Source: Arenicola marina (taxonomy: Eukaryota; Annelida; Polychaeta; Arenicolidae). From it: a stretch of DNA of 64,000 nt. The stretch lies in assembly GCA_964019135.1 (NCBI GenBank), contig OZ025263.1, forward strand, positions 21,553,123 to 21,617,122, in the 5' to 3' direction. Position numbers and translations under genes: made by a program. Below, in pieces: positions 1-11,175 of this stretch; within the stretch, counting starts at the first letter, position 1, and every line of letters begins with the position of its first letter. The notes beneath the pieces were generated by a model that was not told the DNA's origin, searched no databases, and saw nothing but the letters and a program-made list of their open reading frames with translations.

Positions 1-1041
1 ATACATCATGAGCCAGTCACCTTCTTAAAGCCGAGATCGATGGAAGCAAGGAGCCGCTGTGGTGGTCGATATCCTTACAACAGATTGGTATTCGCAATCC
101 CAGCACGGATACAGCTTTTTGAATACGGGGGGGAGGGGGGGGGGGTGGGGGGGGCACTATGGGTTGGCTTGATAATATTACGATTGGGGAGCGGGATGGG
201 GCGACCTGGACACAGTGGTGGGTCCACAACAACAGGCCGCTCCATTACAAGGGTAGGGGGGAGGTGGGTGCATTGACAGATGACATCTTTGCCCTTATAT
301 CCGCCATTGTAATATCCTTTGAAAAGTTCCAGGAAATGCCCCATCCCAACTCATTGTAACGGACAATTTGTTTGGACCTTTCAATCGAGTCCTTTCTTGA
401 CCTCTCAGGTCCGTTCTTATATCTGACAACTGACCGTTCTGCACCGGATCCTGCCTGAAGCCTGAAGCCACAGGAGACTCGGCCCAATTAAGGCGACAAC
501 GTGATATGCTCTTTGTGTCCACGGGCACCAATTAAAATGCAACAATTCGTGTTCTTAGCTATGCTCGTCAACATGTTTTTTATGTTGTCTACATTTATGC
601 GCATACGTCAAAGTGAGGACGCCCCATTCACAGATTGACCTATATAATAATGTCGTGACTCAAACCATTATTTATCTCCAACTGTGCCGTTGTTGAATTC
701 GTGAGTAATCCCTTTTAACTACAGTTGAGTCATCCAGTAAAGGTTGATGGTGAAGTCGTCCTGAATAACCGACGGCATAAAGGCTTAAGTAACCGTAATA
801 TTGCGGGTTAACATTGGACTAAATATAGGTATGTTACTTGATACCAATTGGTGTTCTAATCTGTAAGATTAAAAAGAATTTCCAAAATCGACGTCAATCT
901 TATGCACAATGTGCCTTTTGATCTGTTCTTTCCTTTGAGATTTAGTTTTCACAATGTGTCGGGTCATCATGTGATTATCGCTGATATCACTTGATGCAGT
1001 GTTCATAGTCTCAGATACACACCCTTTTCAGGCCCGGGTTG

Positions 1042-1119
1042 TTTTTCGCCGCGACGTGTTCCCGCGAGACGTCAGTTTGCTTTTCGTCGTGACGTGTTTC
1101 CAGCGAGACGTCAGTTTGC
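1042..1119. repeat. 39-bp tandem duplication (two copies)
   Basis: Two adjacent 39-bp copies (1042-1080 and 1081-1119) differ at a handful of positions. Each contains GACGTG followed by GAGACGTCAG, so each carries an ACGTCA half-site of the CRE/ATF type. This may be the seed of a minisatellite or a small regulatory duplication. Confidence 0.85.
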
Positions 1120-1579
1120 TTCGTCCTCTTTTACCCGTCATGCCCGTGTGACTGACCATTTTAATAAGTTAAAGCAATGTACCTAACGACACAATACGCC
1201 GCCCACATAGCACCCCTAATGCAAGAAGCGGCCGTCATGGCATCTAATCCGACTTATCGGGACATCTGTCTCCACCCCACACCCCATCAAATCCCATGGC
1301 AACTGCTCCCTATCGGTCATACAGCAGCCACGTCGACGCCTAGGATCCCCACCCACCATGCTTCCCCCCCACCACCCACCCAGCATCCCTAACCCCACAC
1401 CCGCACCTCCATATCCCTATCCACCATCCCCCACCTCACACCCCGAACCCCCACCCCCGCCCCCCGTACCCGCAGGCCCCAACCCCGGTCCCTGAGATAA
1501 TTACAGACAAAGCGTTTACGACGAGTGAAGCCGGAATTTGGAATGAGCCAAGACGCGGGACAGACCCTACGTGATCCCG

Positions 1580-1612
1580 GGCTGACCACGTGACTCCGAG
1601 CTGACCACGTGC
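1580..1612. promoter_or_regulatory. Paired E-boxes (CACGTG x2)
   Basis: The motif GCTGACCACGTG occurs twice, 19 bp apart, giving two CACGTG E-boxes at 1587-1592 and 1606-1611. CACGTG is the canonical site for bHLH-zip factors (Myc/Max, USF) and bHLH-PAS clock factors. Whether it is used here is unknown, since there is no recognisable gene beside it. Confidence 0.35.
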
Positions 1613-2353
1613 GCCAGGGTCAGGGTGTCCCGTCAAGGTGATTAGTGGGTTATAGTGCCCCCCCGTGACCTCTATTGCGCCTGATACCGCCCAGCATTAG
1701 CGAGGGCTTGTCCAGCAATAACAGGGGGGGGGGGGACGTGGAGGGAGTCCAGCAATACATAACAAGCAAATATCCGCCATCTTGGAACCAGCACGACTGG
1801 CGCGAAAAGTTCTGGGAAATAGTTTGGTTTCATGTTGAATTGTTCTACGAAAAGAAAGACAAATATTTCCAAGTTAGTGACCTAGGATTATAAACTTAAG
1901 GATGTCTCAATTACGCCCAAAAGATATAACTGGTCCTGCAATTATGTGACAATACCGAATATGTAAATTGTCTACAAAATCTGTTGATGTGCGATGATGC
2001 CGTCTTGACGTTTGGTAAACACCAGAATAATACATAGAATGCATGGAACATGCAGCGGCGCCTCGCAGTGGAAGTAAAGCAGATGATCCCCCAGCCCCTT
2101 GGGGTGGGCTAGTCGGTACCCCACCTCCTGGGTGTAGTCCCCAAGCACTCATCCAATAGGGGGGATCTAAAAGCCAAGCTCAGCCTTGTAACCTTTAGGT
2201 CCGCCTACTTCTTTTCGAAGAAATCTAAACGATGAAACAGTTGGTGACACAGTGGTCTGGCTTAAGGTCTCGCCACCACATATCGGTGTAACAGACGCTA
2301 TCCAACCCCAAAGCACTGCCTGTGCCGTCTCCTACAGGCAACGGAACCAATCA

Positions 2354-2550
2354 TCGTCTCCATGGAGACTGGTGACGTCTCCTTAGACTGATGACGTCAC
2401 ATAGACTGATGACGTCTCCATGGACTGATGACATCTCCAGACTGAAGACGTCTCCATGTACTGATGATGTCTCCATGGACTGATGACGTCTCATAGACAG
2501 ATGACGTCAGATAGACTGATGGTGTCACATAGACTGATGACGTCTCCATA
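2354..2550. repeat. Short minisatellite carrying CRE-like TGACGTC motifs
   Basis: An irregular repeat of about 18-22 bp, built on the motif GACTGATGACGTCTCCATG, runs for about 200 bp. TGACGTC occurs about six times. The full palindromic CRE TGACGTCA is present at 2392-2399 and 2502-2509. TGACGTCA is the established binding site for CREB/ATF bZIP factors. The array may be neutral satellite or a clustered bZIP site. Confidence 0.8.
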
Positions 2551-3214
2551 GTTCGCTTCTATCTGAGGAGACTTCTTCGATCTCCGTGCAAAGATTGGAC
2601 GGAAACGGTCGAGTCGAGGACGATATATCAAGGACACACTGCCACTATCTACGACCCACTTGGACTGGTCTGTAATCCCCCGCCCCCCGTCTCTTGTTCC
2701 TCCTGTAAACAATTGATGGTGGTGACGTTTCCTGTTGGATTTCCACCCAGTATCTCCCCCCTACCTCCGGCTCATTAATCGTATGAGGAGCATGAGGGAT
2801 TAAACCGCCATTGTGACACACTCCGTCAGTCACAACCATTGAAATGTCGTGTTTTCGTCGTTCCTAACATCTCGCGGTCACGTGATTAATGACGGCGTGG
2901 ATACCAGGGTGACATATCGCTGTGGGGTGGAGTAGACACGGTGTGCCTGTACACGACCTGACATCACAGAGATCAGAAGCATCATCAGCCATGGGATTTA
3001 TAACCCCGCTCTGCTGTGAAACTGCTCGTTCTGCCGGGGAAAGACAGTTGATTCCGTAGTTAACATGCGAACGGCGCCAAATACAGCGAGACGCAAGAAC
3101 GAACAACAAAACAAACACACATCAGACTACTGTAAATCAGTCTCCAAAAGGTGCAGCGCCACCTGTGCCCATTGCACAGCAATACTCTCGCTTATCAGGC
3201 TATATGTCGATCTC

Positions 3215-3228
3215 CCGATAGAGGGCGC
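3215..3228 (+). promoter_or_regulatory. CTCF-like motif
   Basis: CCGATAGAGGGCGC matches the bilaterian CTCF core pattern CCANNAGRKGGCRS at 13 of 14 positions (G in place of A at position 3). This is a motif match only. It sits at the edge of a dispersed repeat copy. Confidence 0.3.
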
Positions 3229-3229
3229 T

Positions 3230-3460
3230 TCGCCTACGCTGTAGTCCATCTTCCCCATGGCAGAGTTAACCATCTGAATTATCCTTCATACGCTAAAGCA
3301 ATTAAAAATACATAACCGTATCAAGTTGTATTACCATTTACTGTGCTAACGGGAACCGTACCCGACGAATTCATTTGATTTTGGTTTATTAGAAGTCTAA
3401 TTACTTGGCAGCTATGTTTTCGAGTATCATAGAGGTCAAAGGCGTAACTCGCTTTGAAAT
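3230..3460 (-). repeat. Unclassified dispersed repeat, copy A
   Basis: Read on the minus strand, this segment matches the plus strand at about 16005-16175 in patches: TTTGACCTC near one end, GCGTATGAAGGATAATTC in the middle, and GGACTACAG followed by a CGCCCT-containing stretch at the other end. The patches are colinear, so this is a diverged copy of the same dispersed element. No coding potential is seen and the family is not recognised. Confidence 0.5.
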
Positions 3461-4112
3461 TTGACCCCGTGCTGTTTGGAAGTAATTTTTCGCTGAACTC
3501 CGCGATGGTGATCGTACGACAACGGAATGTCTATATATTTTTTTACATTCTGCATCAAAAATGCGACATTAACCCGTAACACCCCTTAAGTCGTGACCCC
3601 AGCACCGTGAGGTTGGCGGTTTCGTGGGGCAGAGGGGGTGAGAGGAGCGAGCTTCCTCCGCTGGTGGAGTAGGTATAAATGTCACATTCGTATTGTGACT
3701 AACGGTCGGTTGATAGTATTAAGACCCTATTAACTAACCCATGTTCCTTTCTGAAATGACGTGAATGTTTTATCGTTAGTTGTACACGTCTAGCATAAAT
3801 GATACATTTGTATGACAACACATGCAGCGCCGTGTTAAACGGCTACATTTGGGCGGTGCTGGAGATATTCCGTAGACTGATGCTGAGCAGACAATGACAT
3901 TATGAGTGTCTGGTCTGGAGGTAGAGAGAGAAAGAGAGAGAGAGCTAAGGGGCTTATTGAATGGAACAATCGTTTGGCCCGGGTACCGTGAATCGATCTC
4001 TGACTACCACGTGTGCCAAGCTACCCAGCCGAGCGATAAGCACTGCACAGCCACCTCAATAGGCGAAATGAATTCATGATGTGCTGCATCTGTAACGGTA
4101 TTGGCGTTCCCA

Positions 4113-5858
4113 CTGGCTGATCTACTTAGTCTCTCCAGGGTGGTTGGGGATATGTCTATAACTGGCTGATATACTTAGTCTCTCCAGGGTGGTTGGGGAT
4201 ATGTCTATAACTGGCTGATATACTTAGTCTCTCCAGGGTGGTTGGGGATATGTCTACAACTGGCTGATATACTGGGTCTCTCTCCAGGGTGGTCGGGGAT
4301 ATGTCTATAACTGGCTGATATACTTAGTCTCTCCAGGGTGGTTGGGGATATGTCTATAACTGGCTGATATACTTAGTCTCTCCAGGGTGGTTGGGGATAT
4401 GTCTATAACTGGCTGATATACTTAGTCTCTCCAGGGTGGTTGGGGATATGTCTATAACTGGCTGATATACTGGGTCTCTCTCCAGGGTGGTTGGGGATAT
4501 GTCTATAACTGGCTGATCTACTTAGTCTCTCCAGGGTGGTTGGGGATATGTCTATAACTGGCTGATATACTTAGTCTCTCCAGGGTGGTTGGGGATATGT
4601 CTACAACTGGCTGATATACTGGGTCTCTCTCCAGGGTGGTCGGGGATATGTCTATAACTGGCTGATATACTGGGTCTCTCCAGGGTGGTTGGGGATATGT
4701 CTATAACTGGCTGATATACTTAGTCTCTCCAGGGTGGTTGGGGATATGTCTATAACTGGCTGATATACTTAGTCTCTCCAGGGTGGTTGGGGATATGTCT
4801 ATAACTGGCTGATATACTGGGTCTCTCTCCAGGGTGGTTGGGGATATGTCTATAACTGGCTGATATACTGGGTCTCTTTCCAGGGTGGTTGGCGATATGT
4901 CTATAACTGGCTGATATACTTAGTCTCTCCAGGGTGGTCGGGGATATGTCTATAACTGGCTGATATACTTAGTCTCTCCAGGGTGGTTGGGGATATGTCT
5001 ATAACTGGCTGATATACTGGGTCTCTCTCCAGGGTGGTTGGGGATATGTCTATAACTGGCTGATATACTGGGTCTCTTTCCAGGGTGGTTGGCGATATGT
5101 CTATAACTGGCTGATCTACTTAGTCTCTCCAGGGTGGTTGGGGATATGTCTATAACTGGCTGATATACTGGGTCTCTCTCCAGGGTGGTTGGGGATATGT
5201 CTATAACTGGCTGATATACTGGGCCTCTCTAGGGTGGTTGGCGATATGTCTATAACTGGCTGATATACTTAGTCTCTCCAGGGTGGTCGGGGATATGTCT
5301 ATAACTGGCTGATCTACTTAGTCTCTCCAGGGTGGTTGGCGATATGTCTATAACTGGCTGATATACTTAGTCTCTCCAGGGTGGTCGGGGATATGTCTAT
5401 AACTGGCTGATCTACTTAGTCTCTCCAGGGTGGTTGGCGATATGTCTATAGGTCTAACTGGCTGATTTACTGGGTCTCTCCGGGGGGGTGTGTGAATATG
5501 TCTATAACTGACTGATATGCTGGTTCTGATGCTTCCAGGGTGGTTGTGGATATGTCTATAACTGGCTGATACACTGGGCCTCTTTCCAGGGTGGTTGGGG
5601 ATATGTCTATAACTGGCTGATATACTGGGTCTCTCTCCAGGGTGGTTGGGGATATGTCTATAACTGGCTGATATACTGGGTCTCTCTTCAGGGTGGTTGG
5701 GGATATGTCTATAACTGGCTGATAAACTGGGTCTCTCTCCAGGGTGGTTGGGGATATGTCTATAACTGGCTGATATACTGGGTCTCTCTCCAGGGTGGTT
5801 GGGAATATGTCTATAACTGGCTGATATACTGGGTCTCTCTTTGATGGTTAGGGAAATG
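4113..5858. repeat. 49/51-bp minisatellite, about 35 copies
   Basis: Head-to-tail copies of a unit beginning CTGGCTGATATAC and ending GGGGATATGTCTATAA. Two length classes alternate: 49 bp with CTTAGTCTCTCC and 51 bp with TGGGTCTCTCTCC. Copies at the right end (5450-5858) are more diverged. Where 51-bp units predominate the minus strand stays open for 176 codons (5348-5878) with a 17-residue repeat. That follows from 51 being divisible by three and is not treated as a gene. Confidence 0.95.
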
Positions 5859-7384
5859 TGTGGAACACCCAAATCCACATGCCTAAATATAGTCGTCTAT
5901 ATGTGTGTGAAAAGAAAATAACTTAATTAACTTTTCAGCCTTAAAAATTAAATGAAAGAAGGACAAGAAAAAGGATTGTCCGCCATTTCTACGATTTACC
6001 CTGGAGGATTAAAGAGGTTAAACAGCCCCCCCCCCCCCCCGCCCCCATGCCCCGCGTCTCCCTCGCTCTCCCCAATTCATTAATTGTACGTCACTCACCT
6101 TTCGACTGGCGAGCCGTAGATACTGTATCGAGGTCCAGCGACAAGCGGAACACTTATTCCTCACCCGGCGACTTAAACGACCTTTGTTTCACCGGTGCCC
6201 CTTTTCTCCAGCACCGGACATCCGTCGTGGTAACGGTATCAATTCAAATCCAGCTCAGAACTGTGCCGCACGAACGAAAAAAAATATATATATGCCACAA
6301 ATTTGCTTTTTTGGCATTGTGGTTGTGGTTATGAACCCCCGAGCATAGCGGCGTCGGGGAGGGACACGCCCCCCCGTGACTGGCGGGAGGGGGTGGTGGG
6401 GTGTTATCTATTGATACGTCCCGTTATGATGCTATTCCTATCAGTGTGGAGATGTAACAACGCCGCGGGTTACTTGGTCTATCATCGCATCCTTTACGGG
6501 GCAGTGACTGCCGATTGCGGCCTCAGGTTGGACCACCGCGGGGTCGGCCTCGCCTCGCCTCACCTCGCCTCGCTTCGCCCTGTGTCGCGGTAAGTATCCC
6601 AGGTCTACGTCCCCCACTGACTGTCAGGGTGCCACTGCTGGCGTCCACCTCGGCACTGCCTTCCTGCCTGCCTGCCTGCAGCCTGCCAGCGGGCGGGGCA
6701 AAAACTTGAGGGCCAGCGCGCAGGATGCCGGGCCAGGCAGGTCTGGGCCAGGTCTGGCTGTTGGCGATGGGGCTGCCGTGCTGTCGTCCTGGGGTTGGGA
6801 GCTCACAGTGGCTGGACCCCGGTGGTCGAGGAGCCAGAGCTTATGCCGTGCTGTCCAGACCCCCGGCTTGTGGGGTGGTCTATCTGGCTGGCTGGCTCTG
6901 GGCGGCCCTGGTTTTGCTTGGCGGCTGCGAGCTACCGCAGTAGGCCGGTTGGCTGTGACTACTGCCCCTTCGCCGGGCTGTGGGTGTGTGGCCTGGGTCT
7001 CTTCCTCTCTCGCTCGCCCCGTCTCTCCCTCTTGTAGGCAGTCCCTCTGGTGGTCGTCACCGGCGGGGATGTCCCGTCCTCGACCACCCCCCCCCCCCTC
7101 CCCCCGCCACCCTCTGCATGTCGCCCCCTGACCGATCATCGCATAGTGGCTGGGGTACCTTCCAGGTTTGGGTGGGTGCTTCTGGGGGGTGGGGCGGTTG
7201 GGCCACCCCTAACGCTGGCAGGCTGGCAAGGGGGTGGGGGCGGCTGGGGCAGAGTGTGGGGCGGGGTGGGCGGGGTGAGGGAGGCTGGGGCAGGTTGGTG
7301 GCGCGGGGTGGGAGAGGAATTACCTGTCCCGCTGGCCCTGGCCAGACATTTATTGGCCCTTGGACATAACTTTTAATCGGTGTT
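5859..7384. other. GC-rich non-coding stretch with simple repeats
   Basis: Contains a poly(C) run at about 6028-6044, a CGCCT pentanucleotide stretch at about 6545-6580, CCTG repeats at about 6661-6688 and strongly G-rich sequence at about 7165-7320. Overlapping frames of up to 171 codons occur on both strands at 6600-7380. They are rich in Pro, Gly, Arg and Trp as expected from GC bias, and none has a recognisable domain. Confidence 0.55.
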
Positions 7385-7765
7385 TTACTGCCTTTAGATA
7401 TCCCTCAACTGCCCTTTGAAAAGCCCTTTACTGCCCTCTTAACAGTCTTCCGCCCTTTGAAGAACCTTTCGCCGCCCTTTGATCAGCACTTTGCCACCAT
7501 TTAAACATCCCTTCCTCGGCCTTTAGACAGCCCTTGGAACAGAACTACTGCCCTTTGGACAGTCCTTTTACACCCCTTTACTGCCTTTCGGACAGCCCTT
7601 TACTACCCTTTGGACATTCCTTCACTGCCCTTTGGACATCCCTTCACTGCCCTTGGAACAGCCCTTTATTGCCCTTGGGACAGCCTTTTACTGCCCTTTG
7701 GACGGCCCTTGGAACAGAACTACTGCCCTCAGAACAACCCTTCACTTTGGATAATAATTAACATT
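7385..7765. repeat. Degenerate tandem repeat of about 20 bp
   Basis: Loosely periodic copies of motifs such as CCCTTTGGACAGCCCTTTAC over about 380 bp, with irregular spacing. It lies immediately before the GC-rich 33-bp array and shares no sequence with it. Confidence 0.8.
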
Positions 7766-7892
7766 GACTTTACAGACCCTTGGATGCCCCTGTATGGATC
7801 ATTGTAGACGTTGCATTAACCATTTACTGGGCCGCTATGGGATCAAACCTTTAGGGGTTCTTTGAACAGTATGTCATGGGCGATTTATAGCC

Positions 7893-9548
7893 TTGGGCGG
7901 TCCTTGCGGGGTCCTCGGCGGGTCCTTGGGTGGTCCTTGCGGGGCCCGCGGCGGGTCCTTGGGCGGTCCTTGCGGAGTCCTCGGCGGGTCCTTGGGTGGT
8001 CCTCGGCGGGTCCTTGGGCGGTCCCTGCGGGGGGCCTCGGCGGGTCCTTGGGCGGTCCTTGCGGGGGGCCTCGGCGGGTCCTTGGGCGGTCCTTGCGGGA
8101 TCCTCGGCGGGTCCTTGGGCGGTCCTTGCGGGGTCCTCGGCGGGTCCTTGGGCGCTCCTTGCGGGGTCCTCGGCGGGTCCTTGGGCGGTCCTTGCGGGGC
8201 CCTCGGCGGGTCCTTGGGCGGTCCTTGCGGGGTCCTCGGCGGGTCCTTGGGCGGTTCTTGCGGGGCCCGCGGCAGGTCCTTGGGTGGTCCTCGGCGGGTC
8301 CTTGGGAGGTCCTTGCGGGGCCTTCGGCGGGTCCTTGGGCGGTCTTTGCGGGGTCCTCGGCGAGTCCTTGGGCGGTCCGTGCGGGGTCCTCGGCGGGTCC
8401 TTGGGCGGTCCTTGCGGGGCCCTCGGCGGGTCCTTGGGTGGTCCTCGGCGGGTCCTTGGGCGGTCCTTGCGAGGCCCTCGGCGGGCCCTGGGGCGGTCCT
8501 TGCGGGGCCCTTGCCGGGTCCTTGGGCGGTCCGTGCGGGGTCCTCGGCGGGTCCTTGGGTGGTCCTTCCGGGGCCCTCGGCGGGTCTCTGGGTGGTCCTC
8601 GGCGGGTCCTTGGGCGGTCCTTGCGCGGCCCTCGCCGGGTTCTTAGGCGGTCCTTGCGGGGTCCTCGGCGGGTCCTTGCTGGGTCCTCGGCGGGTCCTTG
8701 GGCGGTCCTTGCTGGGTCCTCGGCGGATCCTTGGGCGGGTTTTGCGGGGCCCTCGCCGGGTCCTTGGGCGGTTCTTGCGGGGTCCTCGGCGGGTCCTTGG
8801 GCGGTTCTTGCGGGGTCCTCGCCGGGTCCTTGGGCGGTTCTTGCGGGGTCCACGCCGGGTCCTTGGGCGGTTCTTGCGGGGCCCTCGGCGGGTCCTTGGG
8901 CGGTTCTTGCGGGGTCCTCGCGGGTCCTTGGGCGGTCTTTGCGGGGCCCTCGCCGGGTCCTTGGGCGGTCCTTGCGGGGCCCTCGCCGGGCCCTTGGGCG
9001 GTTCTTGCGGGGTGAACGGCGGGTCCTTGGGCGGTCCCTGCGGGGCCCTCGCCGGGTCCTTGGGCGGTTCTTGCAGGGCCCTCGCCGGGTCCTTGGGCGG
9101 TTCTTGCGGGGTCCTCGGCGGGTCCTTGGGCGGTCCTTGCTGGGTCCTCGCCGGGTCCTTGGGCGGTTCTTGCGGGGTCCACGCCGGGTCCTTGGGCGGT
9201 TCTTGCGGGGCCCTCGGCGGGTCCTTGGGCGGTTCTTGCGGGGTCCTCGCGGGTCCTTGGGCGGTCTTTGCGGGGCCCTCGCCGGGTCCTTGGGCGGTCC
9301 TTGCGGGGCCCTCGCCGGGCCCTTGGACGGTTCTTGCGGGGTGATCGGCGGGTCCTTGGGCGGTCCCTGCGGGGCCCTCGCCGGGTCCTTGGGCGGTCCT
9401 TGCAGGGCCCTCGCCGGGTCCTTGGGCGGTTCTTGCGGGGTCCTCGGCGGGTCCTTGGGCGGTTCTTGCGGGGTCCTCGGCGGGTCCTTGGGCGGTCCTC
9501 GGCGGGTCCTTGCGTGGTCCTTGCGGGGCCCGCGGCGTGTCCTTGGGC
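7893..9548. repeat. GC-rich 33-bp minisatellite, about 50 copies
   Basis: Units alternate GGTCCTTGCGGGGTCC and TCGGCGGGTCCTTGGGC, 33 bp in all. A higher-order period of about 330 bp (10 units) is visible: a distinctive GTGAACGGC variant near 9012 recurs as GTGATCGGC near 9341 with matching flanking units. Both strands stay open through the array (628 codons plus, 604 codons minus) because 33 is a multiple of three and the units lack stops. The predicted Gly/Pro/Arg peptides are therefore not evidence for a gene. Confidence 0.95.
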
Positions 9549-9729
9549 GGCCGCTAATTACCCGAGGACGACATGTAAACAGACAGACTCGCGGGTTTGA
9601 AGGCGGCCTGGCGGCTGTAAGTCTTCGGCTCGGTGACCAGCGCGTTAGGACCCTAGGCTCTTGTTTTGCCTCCCCAGCGTATAGCTTTTTCACGAGCACG
9701 TGTATAGTGCGAATTGAATTGCGATGCCA

Positions 9730-9835
9730 GTTTCAGATCATGATATAAGTTACAATATAGATGACGATGAAGATTACGATTTGCGTTACGATGTAAGTTA
9801 CCATGAAAAGAGATATCTATCTAGTAAGAGTAGTA
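9730..9835. repeat. Left remnant of 12-bp GATTAC minisatellite
   Basis: Diverged copies of a motif such as GATGAAGATTACGATTTGCG precede the LINE tail. They resemble the better conserved 12-bp array to the right of it (10735-11175). The simplest reading is one array split by the LINE insertion. Confidence 0.5.
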
Positions 9836-9879
9836 AAAGAACATTGGTCACTAGAAAACATTTGTAGTAATAGCCGAAC

Positions 9880-10711
9880 GTAAAAATGGATCCATTAAAT
9901 GGCTTTTATATTAGCAAGAAAGCATGCAATTATGTTTATACGACTTTGATAGAGGATGGCTCGCTGATGAAGAAGAGAAAACTGAGATGGAATAACATAC
10001 TAAAAGTAGATGATTTAAATGTTAACTGGACGGAAATCTATACTAGAACATTTAAAACTACATCAAATAGGAAATATAATGCGTTTCAATATAAAATTTT
10101 GCAACTAATCTTTCCCACAAATCACCAGCTCTATCTACGGGGTATAACTGAGACGGATTTTTGCCCTTTGTGTAAAACTGAAACGGAAATAATAGACCAT
10201 TTATTTTGGTCATGTGGGGAAACCCGGATGCTTTGGCAGCAAGTGAAATATTGTTTATGGCCCTTTTTAGATATTACAAGCTATCTATGGATGGAAAACA
10301 TCCTTTTAGGCATGATAGATGCAAAATATCAATTGATTGATCGAATATTCCTTACCTTTACAAAATATATTTAAAAGACACGATGTTTGGGTGATATGTT
10401 GAATGTAAAGCAAGGGTTTCGTATGTTGAAACAGTTATACGCTGTAGAATATTATATAAGCGAAAGAACCCCAGGTGGAAAACGAAGCCAAATGTATAAG
10501 TTAAAATGGGAGGGTCTTGAAAAGTTTTTTGCCATTGTATGACCGGAGGTGTTACTATTTTCGGCAGCTTGAAAATAACCATATCCTATATATCTCTTTT
10601 TGGGTACTGTATAATGTTTTGGGGGTGTGCTGCTCGTTTATCGTGTACTGTATACTGTCTGTTCTGTGCCTTGATGAAATAAAGAATTATATTAAAAAAA
10701 AAAAAAAAAAA
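9880..10711 (+). mobile_element. 5'-truncated L1/Tx1-like LINE 3' end, with poly(A) tail
   Basis: The frame from 9886 encodes the C-terminal region of a non-LTR retrotransposon ORF2. Residues C93, C96, H105 and C110 (FCPLC...DHLFWSC) form the zinc-binding motif that follows the reverse transcriptase in L1/Tx1-type elements (zf-RVT). The motif FQYKILQLIFPTNHQLYLRG precedes it, as usual in these proteins. The frame stops at 10372-10374 (TAA), but the same frame continues as KTRCLG...MLKQLYAVEYYISERT to TGA at 10540-10542. That is the expected C-terminus, so the first stop is an inactivating change. A 3' UTR follows with AATAAA at 10678-10683 and 18 A at 10694-10711. A TAG lies at 9871 in the same frame, and everything N-terminal, including endonuclease and polymerase, is missing, so this is a dead 5'-truncated insertion. 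No clear target-site duplication was found. Confidence 0.9.
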
Positions 10712-10734
10712 TGAAGACATATTTTGATAAAGAT

Positions 10735-11175
10735 TACAAGGACGATTAGATTGTAGATTACACGGGAGATTACATTGGTGATTACAATGAGATTACATAT
10801 ATGATTAAAAGGGAGATTGTATAGTAGATTACAATGTAGATTACACAGTAGATTACACTGTAGATTACACTGTAGATTACAATGTAGATTCCATAGTGGA
10901 TTACATAGTAGATTACGCTGTAGATTACAAGGGAATTTACATTGTAGATTACAAGGGAGATTATGATGTAGATTACAAGAGAGATTCCGATTTAGATTGC
11001 AAGGCAGATGATCATGTAGATTACATGTACATCGATTATGATAAAGCCCACGCTGTATTTACTGCTATTGATTTTATTGTACATTGTAGATTACGCTGTA
11101 GATTGTATTGTACATTGTAGATTACGATGGAGATTGTATTGTACATTGTAGATTACGATGCAGATCATTACATAA
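10735..11175. repeat. 12-bp GTAGATTACANN minisatellite
   Basis: Copies of GTAGATTACACT-type units, many exactly 12 bp, translating to repeated V-D-Y-x. Copies degrade towards both ends. It directly follows the poly(A) tail of the LINE fragment and appears to be its insertion target. The 74-codon frame at 10896-11120 is a product of the 12-bp period. Confidence 0.85.

Larger units (their letters stand above)
1..2353. other. Non-coding stretch with G/C runs and small tandem duplications
   Basis: No open frame here resembles a known protein. Visible structure is a G-rich tract at about 127-154, a 39-bp imperfect tandem duplication at 1042-1119, a C-rich stretch at about 1330-1480, two E-boxes at 1587-1592 and 1606-1611 inside a 19-bp duplicated motif, and a poly(G) run at about 1724-1735. 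The short frames reflect low-complexity G/C-rich sequence and are not reported as genes. Confidence 0.6.
2551..4112. other. Non-coding stretch, no gene recognised
   Basis: No protein-coding frame with recognisable homology. It contains one copy of a dispersed repeat (about 3230-3460), a CTCF-like motif (3215-3228) and a GA-rich microsatellite at about 3923-3944. The rest appears unique. Confidence 0.6.

Noticed and set aside
6624-7376. Overlapping frames of 108-171 codons on both strands
   Set aside because: GC-rich sequence with few stops; the frames overlap one another and none has a recognisable domain.
7862-9748. 628-codon plus and 604-codon minus frames of Gly/Pro/Arg repeats
   Set aside because: Overlapping open frames on opposite strands of a GC-rich 33-bp array; product of period and composition.
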